Assembly: GCA_963989385.1 (NCBI GenBank)
Contig: OZ022499.1
Location: forward strand, 47,853,757-47,917,756
Reading direction: 5' to 3'
From: Ctena decussata
Taxonomy: Eukaryota; Mollusca; Bivalvia; Lucinida; Lucinidae
DNA length: 64,000 nt
Shown: piece after piece, positions 53,801 to 58,982 of the stretch
How the letters are laid out: every line of letters begins with the position of its first letter
Position numbering within the stretch: the first letter of the stretch is position 1
Made by a program: the position numbers and the translations under genes
The notes under the pieces: generated by a model
Seen by the model: only the letters and a program-made list of their open reading frames with translations
Database searches by the model: none
What the model was told of the DNA's origin: nothing

Positions 53801-56094
53801 AATAATGATTTTTTCGTCAAAGATTTCTCGCCAACTGTGCAAGCTAGAGTACATGTAGTTATATTTTGTTTGCAGGTTGATGACAATGTGTTGTATCGTG
53901 GGATTGCAAACCAGCCTTCTCCTCTTATTCTTCCCTGTATTTGTCAGATTTTCTTTCTTTCCATATTTTGAATAACGAAATTTTTAGTCAAAGATTTTTG
54001 TGCAACCATGCAAGCTAGAGTAGTCATATTTGGTATGCAGATTAATGACATTACTGTATTTTGGGATTGAGAACCTGAGCCGTCTCCTGCTTAATCATCC
54101 CTGTATTTGGTTTTCTTTCTCTCTTTACACTGAATAATGTAATTTTTCGTAAAAGATTTCAAAGTAATCCTTCAAGGTACAATGTTCATATTTGGTATAC
54201 AGATTGATAATGACTTATTTTGTGGGATTGTCTGGCATATTCTTTCCTGTATTTGTCCAATTTTCTTTCTCTTTATACTTAAAATAATGACTTTTGTCAA
54301 GGGTTTCTAAGCAGCCATTGCAAGTTAGAGGAGGGATATTTTGTTTGCAGGTTGATGATAACTGTTGTATTGTGGAATCCAGAACTAGCCTGCTCCTGCT
54401 TATTCTTCCATATATTTTTCCAATTTTTCTTTCTCTCCTTACTTTGAATAATGCAATTTTTCATAACAAATTTCAAGCATCCCCTCAAGTTTGAATCTTC
54501 ATATTTGGTATACACATTGATGAAGACTTATGTCTTATATGTATTCATTAATTTTTCTATCTGTCTATGTGAAATGATTTTATTCCGTATTACATAGGGG
54601 ATTTATTTATATTTGGTATACATGTTGACAATGAGTCCTCCCTCTCTATACTTTATGTAACGAAAATAACACCATTTAATTAAAGCAGTTAAGCGGGGGT
54701 ATAGTCGGATTCTCCGACAGTTCTAGTTTTTACGGTATTACAGCTTTTTAAACTTGGTCATTTTGAGCAGTTTTGCTATGGTATAGAGTTTGTATTATCA
54801 TTTCCTCACACAATTTACAGTGGTTACCTTGCAATGTGCTTACTGGAAAAAACTGATTTTGACAAAATAATACAGCCTTTTCAACTTCGTTAATTTGGGC
54901 AATTTCGTCAGTCTATGCAGCTTAATGTAACCAACATTTTTATGCCTCGTCCCTGGTTGAAATTCCGACCCCTCGGGTTTCATTTCCCTATCGTACATGG
55001 ACACTCATGATAGATTGTTATACTCTTCGTTTTATTCTACGGGTTGCATATCACCCTCCTTGATTCTTTAGGTTGCCTATAAACCTCATTGATACTATGG
55101 GTTTCCTGTGACCCTCTATTTTATCTCTCTTTTAGTCTAGGACTTGCTTTTAACCCTGTTTTTATCTCATTTTCATGGGTTGGTTATAACCTTGGTTATT
55201 TAAGTTTCATGACTCTTTGAGACAGTATTTCGGTCTATATCGAGCCGTCTGTTAGAGAGAGAGGGAGAAAGAAAAGGAAAAGATAGATGAAGCTAAAATA
55301 TCTAAGCAATCCGCATCCCGCACCTGCAAGCACAGCAGGCCCAAGTAAGTAGGTCGCCCCGGCACTGAATGCTGCACAGCACCATCGCCCGAACCGACCA
55401 CAGTCGGTTATAACTGTCTCCTGCATATCATATATTGTTATCTTCAAGATTATACTGTATTTATCTATCACTCCATGGTTTTATTCCTTCATACCAGGTG
55501 TTTATGATCTGTCTGATGTATTGCTGTCTTTTTACTGCTTTCAGATATTTTGGTTGCTGCATTATTCGTATCTTTTATCTTTGTCGCCAATGCAATGCCC
55601 GACGGAAAGGTCGACGTTTCTCCGCTCTTTAATATTTAAGACAACTACTATATGAATTCATTTCAGTATCTGTTTTTTCTTACCAGAGAAAGTATGAAGA
55701 GGAGACAAACAGAATGGATGCGTCGCTGGTGGCTGCACTGAAGGATATTATTCTGTCAGATACAGATGATCCACTAAGACAAGCTCTTCGATCACTTCTT
55801 CGAGAAGCAAATGAGGTCACTACAAGCAGACGTCAGGTCAAAGAAAAACTACTCACTACTCTTCACGTTAACACTGCTTCTGGAATAATTTCTCCCATGC
55901 AGACTCAAAGTTTGAAGGAATTTATTGAGGACGATTTAGACGAAGGTTTGGAAGATATAGGAGAGGAAACAGAGATTTGTCCTACCTGGCCATGTAGGAT
56001 GATAAATACGCATTGTGTTTGTACACTTCTGTGCTGTTGGTTGCCTCGCAGACTGTGTAACTGTTGCAGCGGGCTAGTAAATGTTGTGGTTTAA
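17710..56094 (+). CDS. MCOLN: mucolipin (TRPML)-like cation channel, 12 exons, 5' end missing
   Basis: Spliced CDS: 17710-17891, 18460-18651, 19131-19260, 23901-24018, 27312-27402, 33706-33805, 35522-35625, 37625-37810, 41436-41549, 43858-43980, 44893-45108, 55687-56094. Every junction has AG/GT and matching phase, giving 653 codons from the first complete codon to the stop. Order seen: basic helix (about 11-30), S1 (39-62), luminal domain (63-275), S2 (278-301), S3 (336-358), S4 (378-397), S5 (417-440), pore with NGDE (462-465), S6 (488-513), cytosolic tail with cysteine cluster (628-645). Mucolipins are tetrameric Ca2+/cation channels of endosomes and lysosomes gated by PI(3,5)P2; that role is inferred from family. 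Vertebrate mucolipins are about 550-580 residues, so this one is longer, mainly in the tail. Odd points: the filter is GDE where the family has GDD, and only two luminal cysteines are present. The start codon lies upstream and was not found. Orthology to MCOLN1, 2 or 3 cannot be assigned. Confidence 0.92.
17955..18190. mobile_element. 236-bp near-palindromic MITE, copy 2
   Basis: Same ends and length as the copy at 16125, inserted in intron 1 of the mucolipin gene 63 bp after a splice donor. Confidence 0.9.
18460..18651 (+). CDS. MCOLN: mucolipin exon: end of S1 and start of luminal domain
   Basis: Acceptor TCCATCCAG, donor CAG|GTAAAC, 64 codons, phase 0 at both ends. It encodes the lumen-facing end of S1 and the first part of the polycystin-mucolipin domain. 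The layout matches the family: F-x-A-I region, LNNLLLKDWD, EFATYK, then a helix VTAAINHSITQ. The NHS sequon at 119-121 is a possible N-glycosylation site. Confidence 0.92.
19131..19260 (+). CDS. MCOLN: mucolipin exon: luminal domain
   Basis: Acceptor CATTTTCAG; 43 codons plus one base. The donor is A|GTACAT, weaker than the others, but its phase 1 is exactly what the next exon at 23901 needs. The exon encodes LYNIQDHAKGFF and a Gly/His-rich stretch. It has no cysteine, whereas vertebrate mucolipins have a disulfide in this part of the domain. Reading past the donor meets a stop within about 14 codons. Confidence 0.8.
19410..19427 (+). repeat. poly-G run
   Basis: About 16 consecutive G in intron 3, which could affect polymerase and sequencing accuracy. 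Confidence 0.8.
19600..19957 (+). repeat. SINE-like dispersed repeat, copy 1
   Basis: Core GGTGCGATGGTGCTG, CAGTGCAGGGGCGTCC, GCAGTAGGTGCGGGTGGGG, then GAAATACTGTCTCAAAGAGC and a CAATCAATCA-type tail. The same order occurs at 50290-50540 and inverted at 55211-55403. No classical A/B boxes are obvious. Confidence 0.75.
21910..23300 (+). mobile_element. degenerate pearl-like element B
   Basis: TAGCCCACCTCAGCC ... CTCTTAGGTAAACTT is a mutated form of the 5' hairpin seen in element A, followed by CCGTCGTC repeats and diverged AAGGTCA-rich units. No clear 3' end. Lies in mucolipin intron 3. Confidence 0.55.
23901..24018 (+). CDS. MCOLN: mucolipin exon: luminal domain, glycosylation sites
   Basis: Acceptor TTGCACTTAG, donor CG|GTAAGT. 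Only the frame starting with two leftover bases is open, and it matches the phase of the preceding exon. Three N-glycosylation sequons lie close together (NHT, NHT, NIS at residues 177, 180 and 200). The intron before it is 4.6 kb and holds a SINE-like repeat and a degenerate pearl-like element. Confidence 0.88.
24111..24273. mobile_element. short inverted-repeat MITE in intron 4
   Basis: GAAATAATTTATCCTTACCC at the left is mirrored by GGGTAAGGATAAAGTATTTC at the right, and the inner ACACATGTGGTG / CACCACGTGTGT and AGGGAAG / CTTCCC also pair. About 163 bp, 92 bp after the exon donor. Confidence 0.8.
26104..27087. mobile_element. 984-bp element with 32-bp terminal inverted repeats
   Basis: TATATACTCGAGGACTTTAA at the left matches the inverse TTAAAGTCCTCGAGTATATA at the right, and the inverted repeats extend to CGCCTCACC. 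No transposase ORF. Sits in mucolipin intron 4, 225 bp before an exon. TA-like edges are compatible with several DNA transposon superfamilies. Confidence 0.75.
27312..27402 (+). CDS. MCOLN: mucolipin exon: luminal beta-sheet region
   Basis: Acceptor TTCTTTTGTAG, donor CAG|GTAAGG, 91 nt. The residues LSISFRFQLQSM, then INPPDIGLCLLINGQ, match the conserved mucolipin segment in which a hydrophobic strand precedes a short Pro-rich turn and a cysteine. C231 is the first of only two luminal cysteines in the assembled protein. Confidence 0.92.
27509..29575 (+). mobile_element. pearl-like element C1 with about 14 tandem core units
   Basis: The 5' hairpin (TAGCTCATCTGCTCAGGCTGAGCT) and GTCCGTCGTCCGTCG are followed by about 14 copies of a ~142 bp unit with the landmarks TGTACGCTCTAGAGG, GAAACTTTGTCAGAATG, CTAGGCCAAGTTTGAAACTG and ACTAGGTCACTAGGTCAAAT. 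No 3' hairpin is seen. Starts 106 bp after a mucolipin exon. Confidence 0.85.
29748..30023 (+). mobile_element. short pearl-like element C2, complete ends
   Basis: TAGCTCACCTGAGCC start; ends CTCAGTTGAGC and the hairpin AGGGCCACCATGGCCCT followed by CTTGTT. Only about 275 bp, with no tandem core. Both C1 and C2 are preceded by the same phrase, GGGGA-GC(A/G)ACTC-GCCATTTT. Confidence 0.8.
30036..30310 (-). mobile_element. reverse-transcriptase relic on the minus strand
   Basis: The minus strand reads PNRSAPLMEDILVSAEGVAK, then FLKYLTLSPKIALGP and later PCYKELKRSLLLIKKRAAKG. The G-V-x-K-x-L-x-x-L...K-x-x-x-G-P pattern resembles the block just before the catalytic part of non-LTR reverse transcriptases, and the basic stretch resembles the endonuclease-RT linker. 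The two blocks are in an unexpected order, so this may be a rearranged or chance-rich fragment. Confidence 0.45.
30318..30362 (+). repeat. (CA)n microsatellite
   Basis: Interrupted CACACA run of about 40 bp in mucolipin intron 5. Confidence 0.85.
30412..30490 (-). mobile_element. 3' end fragment of the GCCCCCGCC family, inverted
   Basis: The reverse complement gives TTAAACAAGGCGCC, GGCACTAGGCGGGGGCA, the hairpin GTCCAGTGGAC and then CTAG. The same order occurs at 52500-52582 in the complete element. Only the last ~80 bp are shared. Confidence 0.7.
32190..32262 (+). repeat. tandem duplication of 37 bp
   Basis: AGTTTTCCGAAAATAATTGA through TTTGATTTAG occurs twice back to back with no change, so the duplication is probably recent. 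Confidence 0.85.
33706..33805 (+). CDS. MCOLN: mucolipin exon: end of luminal domain
   Basis: The acceptor is TATATAG at 33705; an alternative AG ten bases on breaks the frame. Donor AAAG|GTAGGA. It encodes IIFSDPDNTGQVRSSID and ERQICADMGYKIK, which aligns with the family strand, D-N turn and G-x-[IV] stretch before S2. C262 probably pairs with C231 of the previous exon, matching the second luminal disulfide of mucolipins (inference). Confidence 0.9.
34650..35044 (+). mobile_element. right end of a pearl-like element (D)
   Basis: Ends GGTCACATGACCTAGCTGGCC, then CTCAGGTGAGCGATTCAGGG, CTCATGGCCCTCTTGTT. The matching 5' hairpin is not visible, so the element is 5'-truncated. Located in mucolipin intron 6. 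Confidence 0.7.
35522..35625 (+). CDS. MCOLN: mucolipin exon: S2
   Basis: Acceptor TTATGTTTCAG at 35521; the two leading bases complete the codon opened by the previous exon. Donor GTA|GTAAGT. It encodes TEIGMPLQ and then S2, AVLVLTSVSIIATVLRIVFG. The same frame stays open upstream of the acceptor, but that part does not match the family and the phase excludes it. Confidence 0.9.
35755..36000 (+). repeat. dispersed repeat shared with 45120-45340
   Basis: AGCGACCCAATGTAGTTTAC...AACATCAGAAAAATTAAG and GTCAACGACGTCATGACGTC have counterparts downstream of the pore exon at 45130-45335. The AACGTAGTTTATACTTCG and CAACGACGTCAGAACGTCG phrases match. The second copy is interrupted by the 463-bp element. 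Confidence 0.65.
36113..36180. repeat. perfect-looking palindrome, 30 bp arms
   Basis: TATAAACCTCGGGAGGTTTA pairs with TAAAGCCTCCCGAGGTTTATA, and GATCCGATA with TATCGGATC, around a short AAAGA-type loop. One or two mismatches. Confidence 0.85.
37625..37810 (+). CDS. MCOLN: mucolipin exon: S2-S3 linker and S3
   Basis: Acceptor ATTTTATCAG, donor GAT|GTAAGT, 62 codons, phase 0. The basic linker KTYRYMDRYFPRRM is followed by FVGVLFWDALVITADGLLI (S3). This matches the mucolipin pattern of an aromatic/basic linker, then W-x-x-L-V-x-x-D-x-L within S3. Confidence 0.92.
38238..38538 (-). mobile_element. tRNA-derived SINE, minus strand
   Basis: The reverse complement starts with a tRNA-like head (GGGCCGCGTAGCGGAGTCGG with B box GGGTCCGATACCC, about 38463-38538). 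The body contains TTCTCCTTCCGCTGATTC, AGTAACTGGCGAAAGTAAG and GTCCCGACATGACC, and the tail is Gly/Asn-codon-like AACAAC. The body matches the + strand SINE at 58474. Located in mucolipin intron 8. Confidence 0.85.
38622..39655 (+). mobile_element. pearl-like element E
   Basis: 5' hairpin TAGCTCACCTGAGCC / GGCTCACAAGGTGAGCT, then the CGTCCGGCGTCCGTCGT microsatellite. About four ~160 bp core units follow with ATAGACTTATAATGGGGAAA, ACAGCCAAAACATCTCGGAC and GAATTTGGGCCAGGTTGGAT. No 3' end before the next array begins. Confidence 0.8.
39660..40986 (+). repeat. tandem array, about 145 bp unit, nine copies
   Basis: Units carry CTTCACACAAGTGATAAGTA, TGACAATATCTTGGACAAG, GGTCAAGGTCAAGGTCACAG and TGGCTATTTTTAGAAAAACT. 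The array ends inside a unit where element F begins, so F is either inserted in the array or shares it. Confidence 0.85.
40991..41281 (+). mobile_element. short pearl-like element F, both ends present
   Basis: TAGCTCACCGGAGCC ... GGCTCACAAGGTGAGCT at the 5' end, and CTCAGGTGAGCTACAGGACC, AATGGTCCTCTTGTT at the 3' end. About 290 bp, 155 bp upstream of the S4 exon. Confidence 0.8.
41436..41549 (+). CDS. MCOLN: mucolipin exon: S4 and S4-S5 linker
   Basis: It has a strong polypyrimidine tract and TATAG acceptor, donor AAC|GTAAAG, 38 codons. It encodes CTLVLGAGGFVSWLTLLRYF, then NFHHKFN. The family motif is L-L-G-x-x-x-L-x-x-W-x-x-x-[IL]-R-Y-[LF] followed by a His/Asn-rich linker, and it is well matched here. 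Confidence 0.94.
41811..42170 (-). repeat. (AAGT)n run and adjacent dispersed repeat, possible LINE 3' tail
   Basis: (AAGT)n at 41811-41828 is followed by TTTTATTTCGCAAAAGGCC. Short-period runs next to an inverted TTATTT stretch are typical of the 3' end of a minus-strand LINE. No coding part recognised. Confidence 0.4.
42180..42415. mobile_element. 236-bp near-palindromic MITE, copy 3
   Basis: More diverged ends (GCCGCGACACGAGGAAAAC ... CATATCGCGGCTC). Located in the intron between the S4 and S5 exons. Confidence 0.85.
42430..42690 (+). repeat. dispersed repeat shared with 62930-63190
   Basis: ACAAGATGTTCCTAAGCCGCCATTACC, shortened here to its landmarks AAGATGTT, GCCATTACC, AAACCC-GCTGCGT and GGAAGATGGTTTCC, occurs in the same order at 62990-63150. 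Function unknown. Confidence 0.6.
42832..43660 (+). mobile_element. pearl-like element G
   Basis: 5' end TAGCTCATCTGAGCC ... GAAGGTGAGCT and the CGTCGTGCGTCGTCC microsatellite, then about four ~160 bp units with GCTTGAAATTTGGTATGTAG, AAGTATGTTCAAATGG and GAACCATAGAAATACATAGA. 3' end not recognised. Located just upstream of the S5 exon. Confidence 0.75.
43858..43980 (+). CDS. MCOLN: mucolipin exon: S5
   Basis: Acceptor TTTATTTCAG, donor AAG|GTAGAA, 41 codons. LLFNTLWESIGDVLAYLLC leads into a hydrophobic S5 and the very characteristic GPYNLK that ends S5 in mucolipins (G-P-Y-H-x-K in vertebrates). Confidence 0.94.
44893..45108 (+). CDS. MCOLN: mucolipin exon: pore helices, selectivity filter, S6
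   Basis: Acceptor CTGCTTTCAG, donor AGG|GTAAGT, 72 codons. It contains the pore helix IETLVSLVNGDEVFQTFA and S6 (YLYSYVAIFTVLALNLLIAI) followed by SYYEAVR. The filter is NGDE. Known mucolipins have NGDD, so the second acidic residue is glutamate. The exon is diagnostic for the family and the most conserved part of this gene. Confidence 0.95.
45341..45803. mobile_element. 463-bp inverted-repeat element, copy 1
   Basis: Starts AGGTGGCACTACACTAAAAA and ends with the inverse TTTTTTACTGTAGTGCAACCT, giving ~23 bp terminal inverted repeats with two mismatches. A nearly identical copy in the same orientation starts at 48301. No ORF of note. Confidence 0.85.
45804..48300. other. 2.5 kb between the two 463-bp copies; no gene seen
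   Basis: Part of mucolipin intron 11. It contains a TAATAATAAATAATAATAATA run near 46840, a repeated CTAATGA-(A/C)-GG phrase near 47222-47370, and no exon I can support. Whether this segment moved together with its flanking copies cannot be told from one locus. Confidence 0.4.
48301..48764. mobile_element. 463-bp inverted-repeat element, copy 2
   Basis: Differs from copy 1 only at scattered single-base positions and homopolymer lengths. It is followed within 20 bp by the hairpin start of another element (48780). Confidence 0.85.
48780..49640 (+). mobile_element. pearl-like element H with ATACGCCCGTTTT hairpin
   Basis: 5' hairpin ATACGCCCGTTTT / AAAACGGACGTAT, then CTGTCTGTCCGTCTGTCCGTC. About four ~165 bp units follow with CCATAACTCAGTAACC, TGAAATATTATAGG-type and GTTGCTCC-CC-TTCTTA phrases. 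3' end not found. Confidence 0.75.
50290..50540 (+). repeat. SINE-like dispersed repeat, copy 2
   Basis: Shares GGTGCGATGGTGCTGGG, GCAGTAGGTGCGGGTGGGG and GAAATACTGTCTCAAAGGGC with the copy at 19600. Tail ACAACCAACCAATC. Confidence 0.75.
51398..52582 (+). mobile_element. pearl-like / Helitron-like element I, complete
   Basis: 5' hairpin TATGCCCCCGCC / GGGGGCATA, CCGTCCGCCCGTCCG run, five and a half ~160 bp units (ATGGTTTCCGTTCG at 51483, 51643, 51804, 51962, 52123, 52282), then GGCACTAGGCGGGGGCA, a TGTCC-TAT-GGACA hairpin at 52562-52574 and CTAG at 52579-52582. A hairpin a few bases before CTRR is the classic Helitron 3' end. Confidence 0.85.
53011..54726 (+). mobile_element. pearl-like / Helitron-like element J, nested starts
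   Basis: 5' end TATACCCCCGTGACG, and a second hairpin-type start at 53223 (TATACCGCC ... GGGGGTATA with a long G run). About eight ~160 bp units follow (AAGCTAGAATGTTCATATTT, GGCATACAGGTTGATGAC, CCAGCCTTCTCCTGCTTATT). The 3' end is GCGGGGGTATAG, hairpin TCGGA-TTC-TCCGA at 54705-54717 and CTAG at 54723-54726. Confidence 0.85.
53249..53263 (+). repeat. poly-G run inside element J hairpin
   Basis: About 15 G in a row within the second 5' hairpin of element J. Confidence 0.75.
55211..55403 (-). repeat. SINE-like dispersed repeat, copy 3, inverted
   Basis: Reverse complement of the same family: GAGACAGTATTTCGGTCTAT at one end and CAGCACCATCGCCCGAAC at the other. Located about 280 bp before the terminal mucolipin exon. 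Confidence 0.7.
55687..56094 (+). CDS. MCOLN: mucolipin terminal exon: cytosolic tail
   Basis: Acceptor TTTTCTTACCAG at 55686; stop TAA at 56092-56094; 135 codons. It continues the post-S6 helix (RKYEEETNRMDASL), then a charged helical region, an acidic stretch (EDDLDEGLEDIGEETE) and a C-terminus with Cys at 628, 630, 634, 635, 642, 644 and 645. Vertebrate mucolipins have a Cys cluster in the tail that is palmitoylated and dileucine-type sorting signals. A comparable role here is inference. The tail is about 50-70 residues longer than usual. Confidence 0.9.
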   Translation, partial: RKYEEETNRMDASLVAALKDIILSDTDDPLRQALRSLLREANEVTTSRRQVKEKLLTTLHVNTASGIISPMQTQSLKEFIEDDLDEGLEDIGEETEICPTWPCRMINTHCVCTLLCCWLPRRLCNCCSGLVNVVV

Positions 56095-56211
56095 TAGTAA
56101 TATTTAAATGCATACAGAGCGAAAAGGGTAAGCCACAACAGAGGAAGTATAATCGCCAAGTTTAATATGGACAGTACAGGCCAAGGGAAACGAGATCAAC
56201 TGCAGTGTCAG

Positions 56212-56217
56212 AATAAA
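56212..56217 (+). promoter_or_regulatory. candidate polyadenylation signal of the mucolipin gene
   Basis: AATAAA lies 118 bp after the stop codon. A second AATAAA lies at 57681-57686, downstream of tandem repeats and a SINE fragment. The sequence cannot say which is used. Confidence 0.35.
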
Positions 56218-56229
56218 CAGTTATCCTAA

Positions 56230-57190
56230 AAATTAGTCAAACCTCTAAAATATTGCCAGAGACCCAACTTTGTGAACTTTAAAATATAGATCACAGGGAC
56301 CTACAAGTGGCATGAGGTCCATCAATGTATCTGAAAATACCATTAAACCAAGTGTAATACAAGTCAACGACAGAGTATAAGAGATATTGTATCACCGGAC
56401 AATGAAAATAGGTCACATGGACCCATAATTAGTATGAGGTCATTCAAAGTCTCAGCCCAGTGCATTACTTAGGTATGATGCAATCCATAAAATAATGTTA
56501 CATGTCAGTATTGACTAACATCACTGGACTATGAACTATAGGTCACACTGATATCTCAAAAAGTATCACAGCCAGAGACTTGAAACTTGGTAATCTGATT
56601 AAAGATGATAAGTAAATTAGCTAATTAACTTTTGAACAAATTCTTTTAATTTGTTAAGAGAAATAGCCCTTTCAAATTTTGGCATTTTCATTTCGTCAGC
56701 AAGATATCTTGAAAGGTGTATCAGCTTCGGACTTGAAACTTTATCAGCCAATTGGAGTTGATAAGTAGATTAGCTGTTTACTTTTTGAACACATTCCGTA
56801 AATTTTTGTCCCTTTGAAAATTTCAGTAAATGTCAGCAGGAATTCTCAAAAAGTATAGAGCAAGAAACTTGGTCAGAATAGGAAGTAAATTAGCGAATTA
56901 CCTTTTGAACAAATTCCGTCAATTTGGTAGGAGTTACGGCTCTTTGACGACTTCGTTTTTGTCAAACTCGTCAGCTAAATATCTCAAAAAATGTTGAAAC
57001 TAGGAACTTGAAAGCTGGTCGGCTATTTGAACATGATGAATAAATCAATCGATTAATTTCAAACAAATTCCGTTGATTTTCATGGGAGTAATGGCCCTTC
57101 GAAAATTTCAGCATTTAAAACTTGTAAGCAAGATAGCTCGAAAAGAATTGGAGCTAGGGCCTTGCATCCTTGTTAGCTGATTAAAAATTA
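56230..57190 (+). repeat. degenerate tandem repeats after the mucolipin stop
   Basis: Two types: GGTCACA(T/C)GGACC-type units near 56280-56560, then about four ~150 bp units with TCAAAAAGTAT-AGC, GAACTTGAAACTT, AAATTAGC-AATTA-CTTTTGAAC and GGAGTTACGGC. Similar in style to pearl cores but without end hairpins. This would be 3' UTR or intergenic sequence. Confidence 0.65.
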
Positions 57191-57278
57191 TGAATCAAGG
57201 ACGAGTTGCCATAAGGTTTTTTTTCCTGGTATCAGTATAATTGAAAAATATTTGTGAGCAATATGCCCTATGTAGGTG

Positions 57279-57530
57279 TCAAAGGTCGACCAATTGGCTA
57301 AAAAAAACTCAGTTGTCACACGGATAGCGAGAGGCCCTGGGTTCGAGTCCCGGTCGGGCCACGAATTCCTCCCCCTCCCCCGTGACATTTGGTGGCCAGT
57401 GTGGGTTCACGGCTAGGGCTGCGAGCATCGAAAAAGGCATGTCTCGTTGGTACCTCCGTGTTCCGGCAAATTTGGGGACGCAACTAATTAGGAAGGTGGG
57501 AAATATCAAAGATCGACTGATTGGCTCAAC
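57279..57530 (+). mobile_element. tRNA-derived SINE fragment
   Basis: B box GGTTCGAGTCC at 57339-57349 inside GGGTTCGAGTCCCGGTCGGG. It is flanked by the near direct repeat AAAGGTCGACCAATTGGCT (57279) and AAAGATCGACTGATTGGCT (57507). The tRNA 5' half is poor, so it is not a functional tRNA. Confidence 0.6.
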
Positions 57531-58459
57531 AACAGCATTATGAATACATTTACTTGAAGGTTTTATTATTAATATTATTGCTGAAGGTTCTTTAATAACA
57601 TGTGCTTTATAGCAGTTCCCTTTACGGTTGAACAGTTGTAATGTTTGAATCAAGCTGTATTATATATTTCTATATTACACAATAAAGGCTTCTCTTATAT
57701 TGACAGCACTCTCCCTTCTAATCAATTCACAAGTAAAAGCCAATATGCATTACACATTCATGCCAATTATTAAAGCTGCAACTGGAAATTGGTAAAGAAA
57801 ACTTCAAGATTGTCTCAACTTCTCAAGTAGGCATTTTTTCTGACGACGAAAATGTCATAAACATTTGATTTGCCATGAATGTATTCGGAATAATTTCCCA
57901 AAATGTTTAATTTTGGACTATTGAGGATGGTTTTAAGGAAGTGTTTCCTATAGAAAATTGAAATGTTTTTCATGTAGTTCGTTCCATTTTTCTCTATTTT
58001 ATATACTACAATTCTTCCTTGCCATATATATTTAACGCTGTTGATATGCAACGTATTTGCATGCTTAACCTATAATTTATTCTTTTTTATTTTCGAAGAA
58101 ACTCCATTTAAGTCTGTAAGTTTATTTCTTGACAAGTGTGATGACTTTTTAATTCTTATCTAATTTTTCCCATGCAAGTCAATTTTACCTTACTTTTTAT
58201 GATATAAATCTTTAGTATATCATAATAATAAGCACTCTGGTTTATGCTTTAATGCCTACAATTATCCTTATTTAGCAAGAACCGAATTTATAGCACACTT
58301 TTAAATGACTATGAAATGGAATAATGAGTTTTTGACAATTTACAATTTATTCACTTCACATAAAACATGTTGTTTAACTTATGATTTCATCAGTTTGATA
58401 TACATTTTCCCAGCAGAAGTACAAAACACATCTTCTAGCAACAGAACAAAACAAATTTT

Positions 58460-58762
58460 CCACCTATTATCCAGCCGGGCCGGGTAGCGCAATCGGTAGG
58501 GCACCTGACTCGTAAGTCCGAGGTCCTGGGTTCGAATCCCGGTCTGGCCACATACTTTCGTTTCTCCTTCCGCTGATTCAAGAAGGGCAGTTGTCAGTTA
58601 CTGGCGAAAGTATGTGCACTTAGTACTGGTTAACCGCTTAGGAGGTCTAAGCCTGCCCAGGAATAGTGTGGTTAGGTTAACTGACCGTCCCGACATGACC
58701 TTAGTTGTTTACCGTGGACGTTAAGCATCAAATCAACCAACCAACCAACCACCTATTATCCA
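58460..58762 (+). mobile_element. tRNA-derived SINE with perfect 14-bp target duplication
   Basis: CCACCTATTATCCA is present exactly at 58460-58473 and 58749-58762. Between them: a tRNA-like head (58478-58550) with acceptor pairing GGCCGGG/TCTGGCC, A-box TAGCGCAATCGGTAGGGC and B box GGTTCGAATCC. The body is the same as in the minus-strand copy at 38238, and the tail is (CAAC)n. The exact duplication implies fairly recent insertion by target-primed reverse transcription. Confidence 0.93.
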
Positions 58763-58766
58763 TCAG

Positions 58767-58982
58767 GTTGCTCCAATCCTAGTCACGATACCAAACTGTA
58801 GTAGACCAGACCGGGTCGAGATAGATGATAAGATAAAACATCGAGTCCGTGCCCGCAAGGGTCTTACTTCGCATTGTGTTTTAAATTTGATGGAAGCTGA
58901 CGGACGGACTGCATTGAACAACCCAAGTTCAGTATCACTGGATTTGAGGCCAAATGGATATAAGGGTGGAAAATATCACTGA
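58767..58982 (+). other. candidate exon or ORF of unknown gene; both strands open
   Basis: After the acceptor-like TTATCCATCAG, 71 + codons run to TGA: VAPILVTIPNCSRPDRVEID, then KHRVRARKGLTSHCVLNLME and DLRPNGYKGGKYH. The minus strand is also open over the same stretch and reads LYPFGLKSSDTELGLFNAV, which recalls the start of nidogen-type (NIDO) extracellular domains. However, its frame meets TGA exactly at the upstream AG. The segment is more GC-rich than its surroundings. I cannot decide strand or family; it may be a relic of a larger ORF split by the adjacent SINE. Confidence 0.3.

Noticed and set aside
53368..54515. Several ORFs of 66-110 codons on both strands
   Set aside because: They run through the ~160 bp tandem units of element J, so the repeated peptides (for example AKYEHSSLYHCGEIFDE) come from satellite periodicity.
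55543..55610. Possible extra mucolipin exon after TACTGCTTTCAG
   Set aside because: The donor would be weak, it does not improve the alignment, and the 44893 and 55687 exons already join in phase 0.
58478..58550. tRNA gene (would be Thr, CGT anticodon)
   Set aside because: Acceptor and T arms pair, but the anticodon stem does not, and it is the head of a SINE with target duplication and a body shared with 38238.
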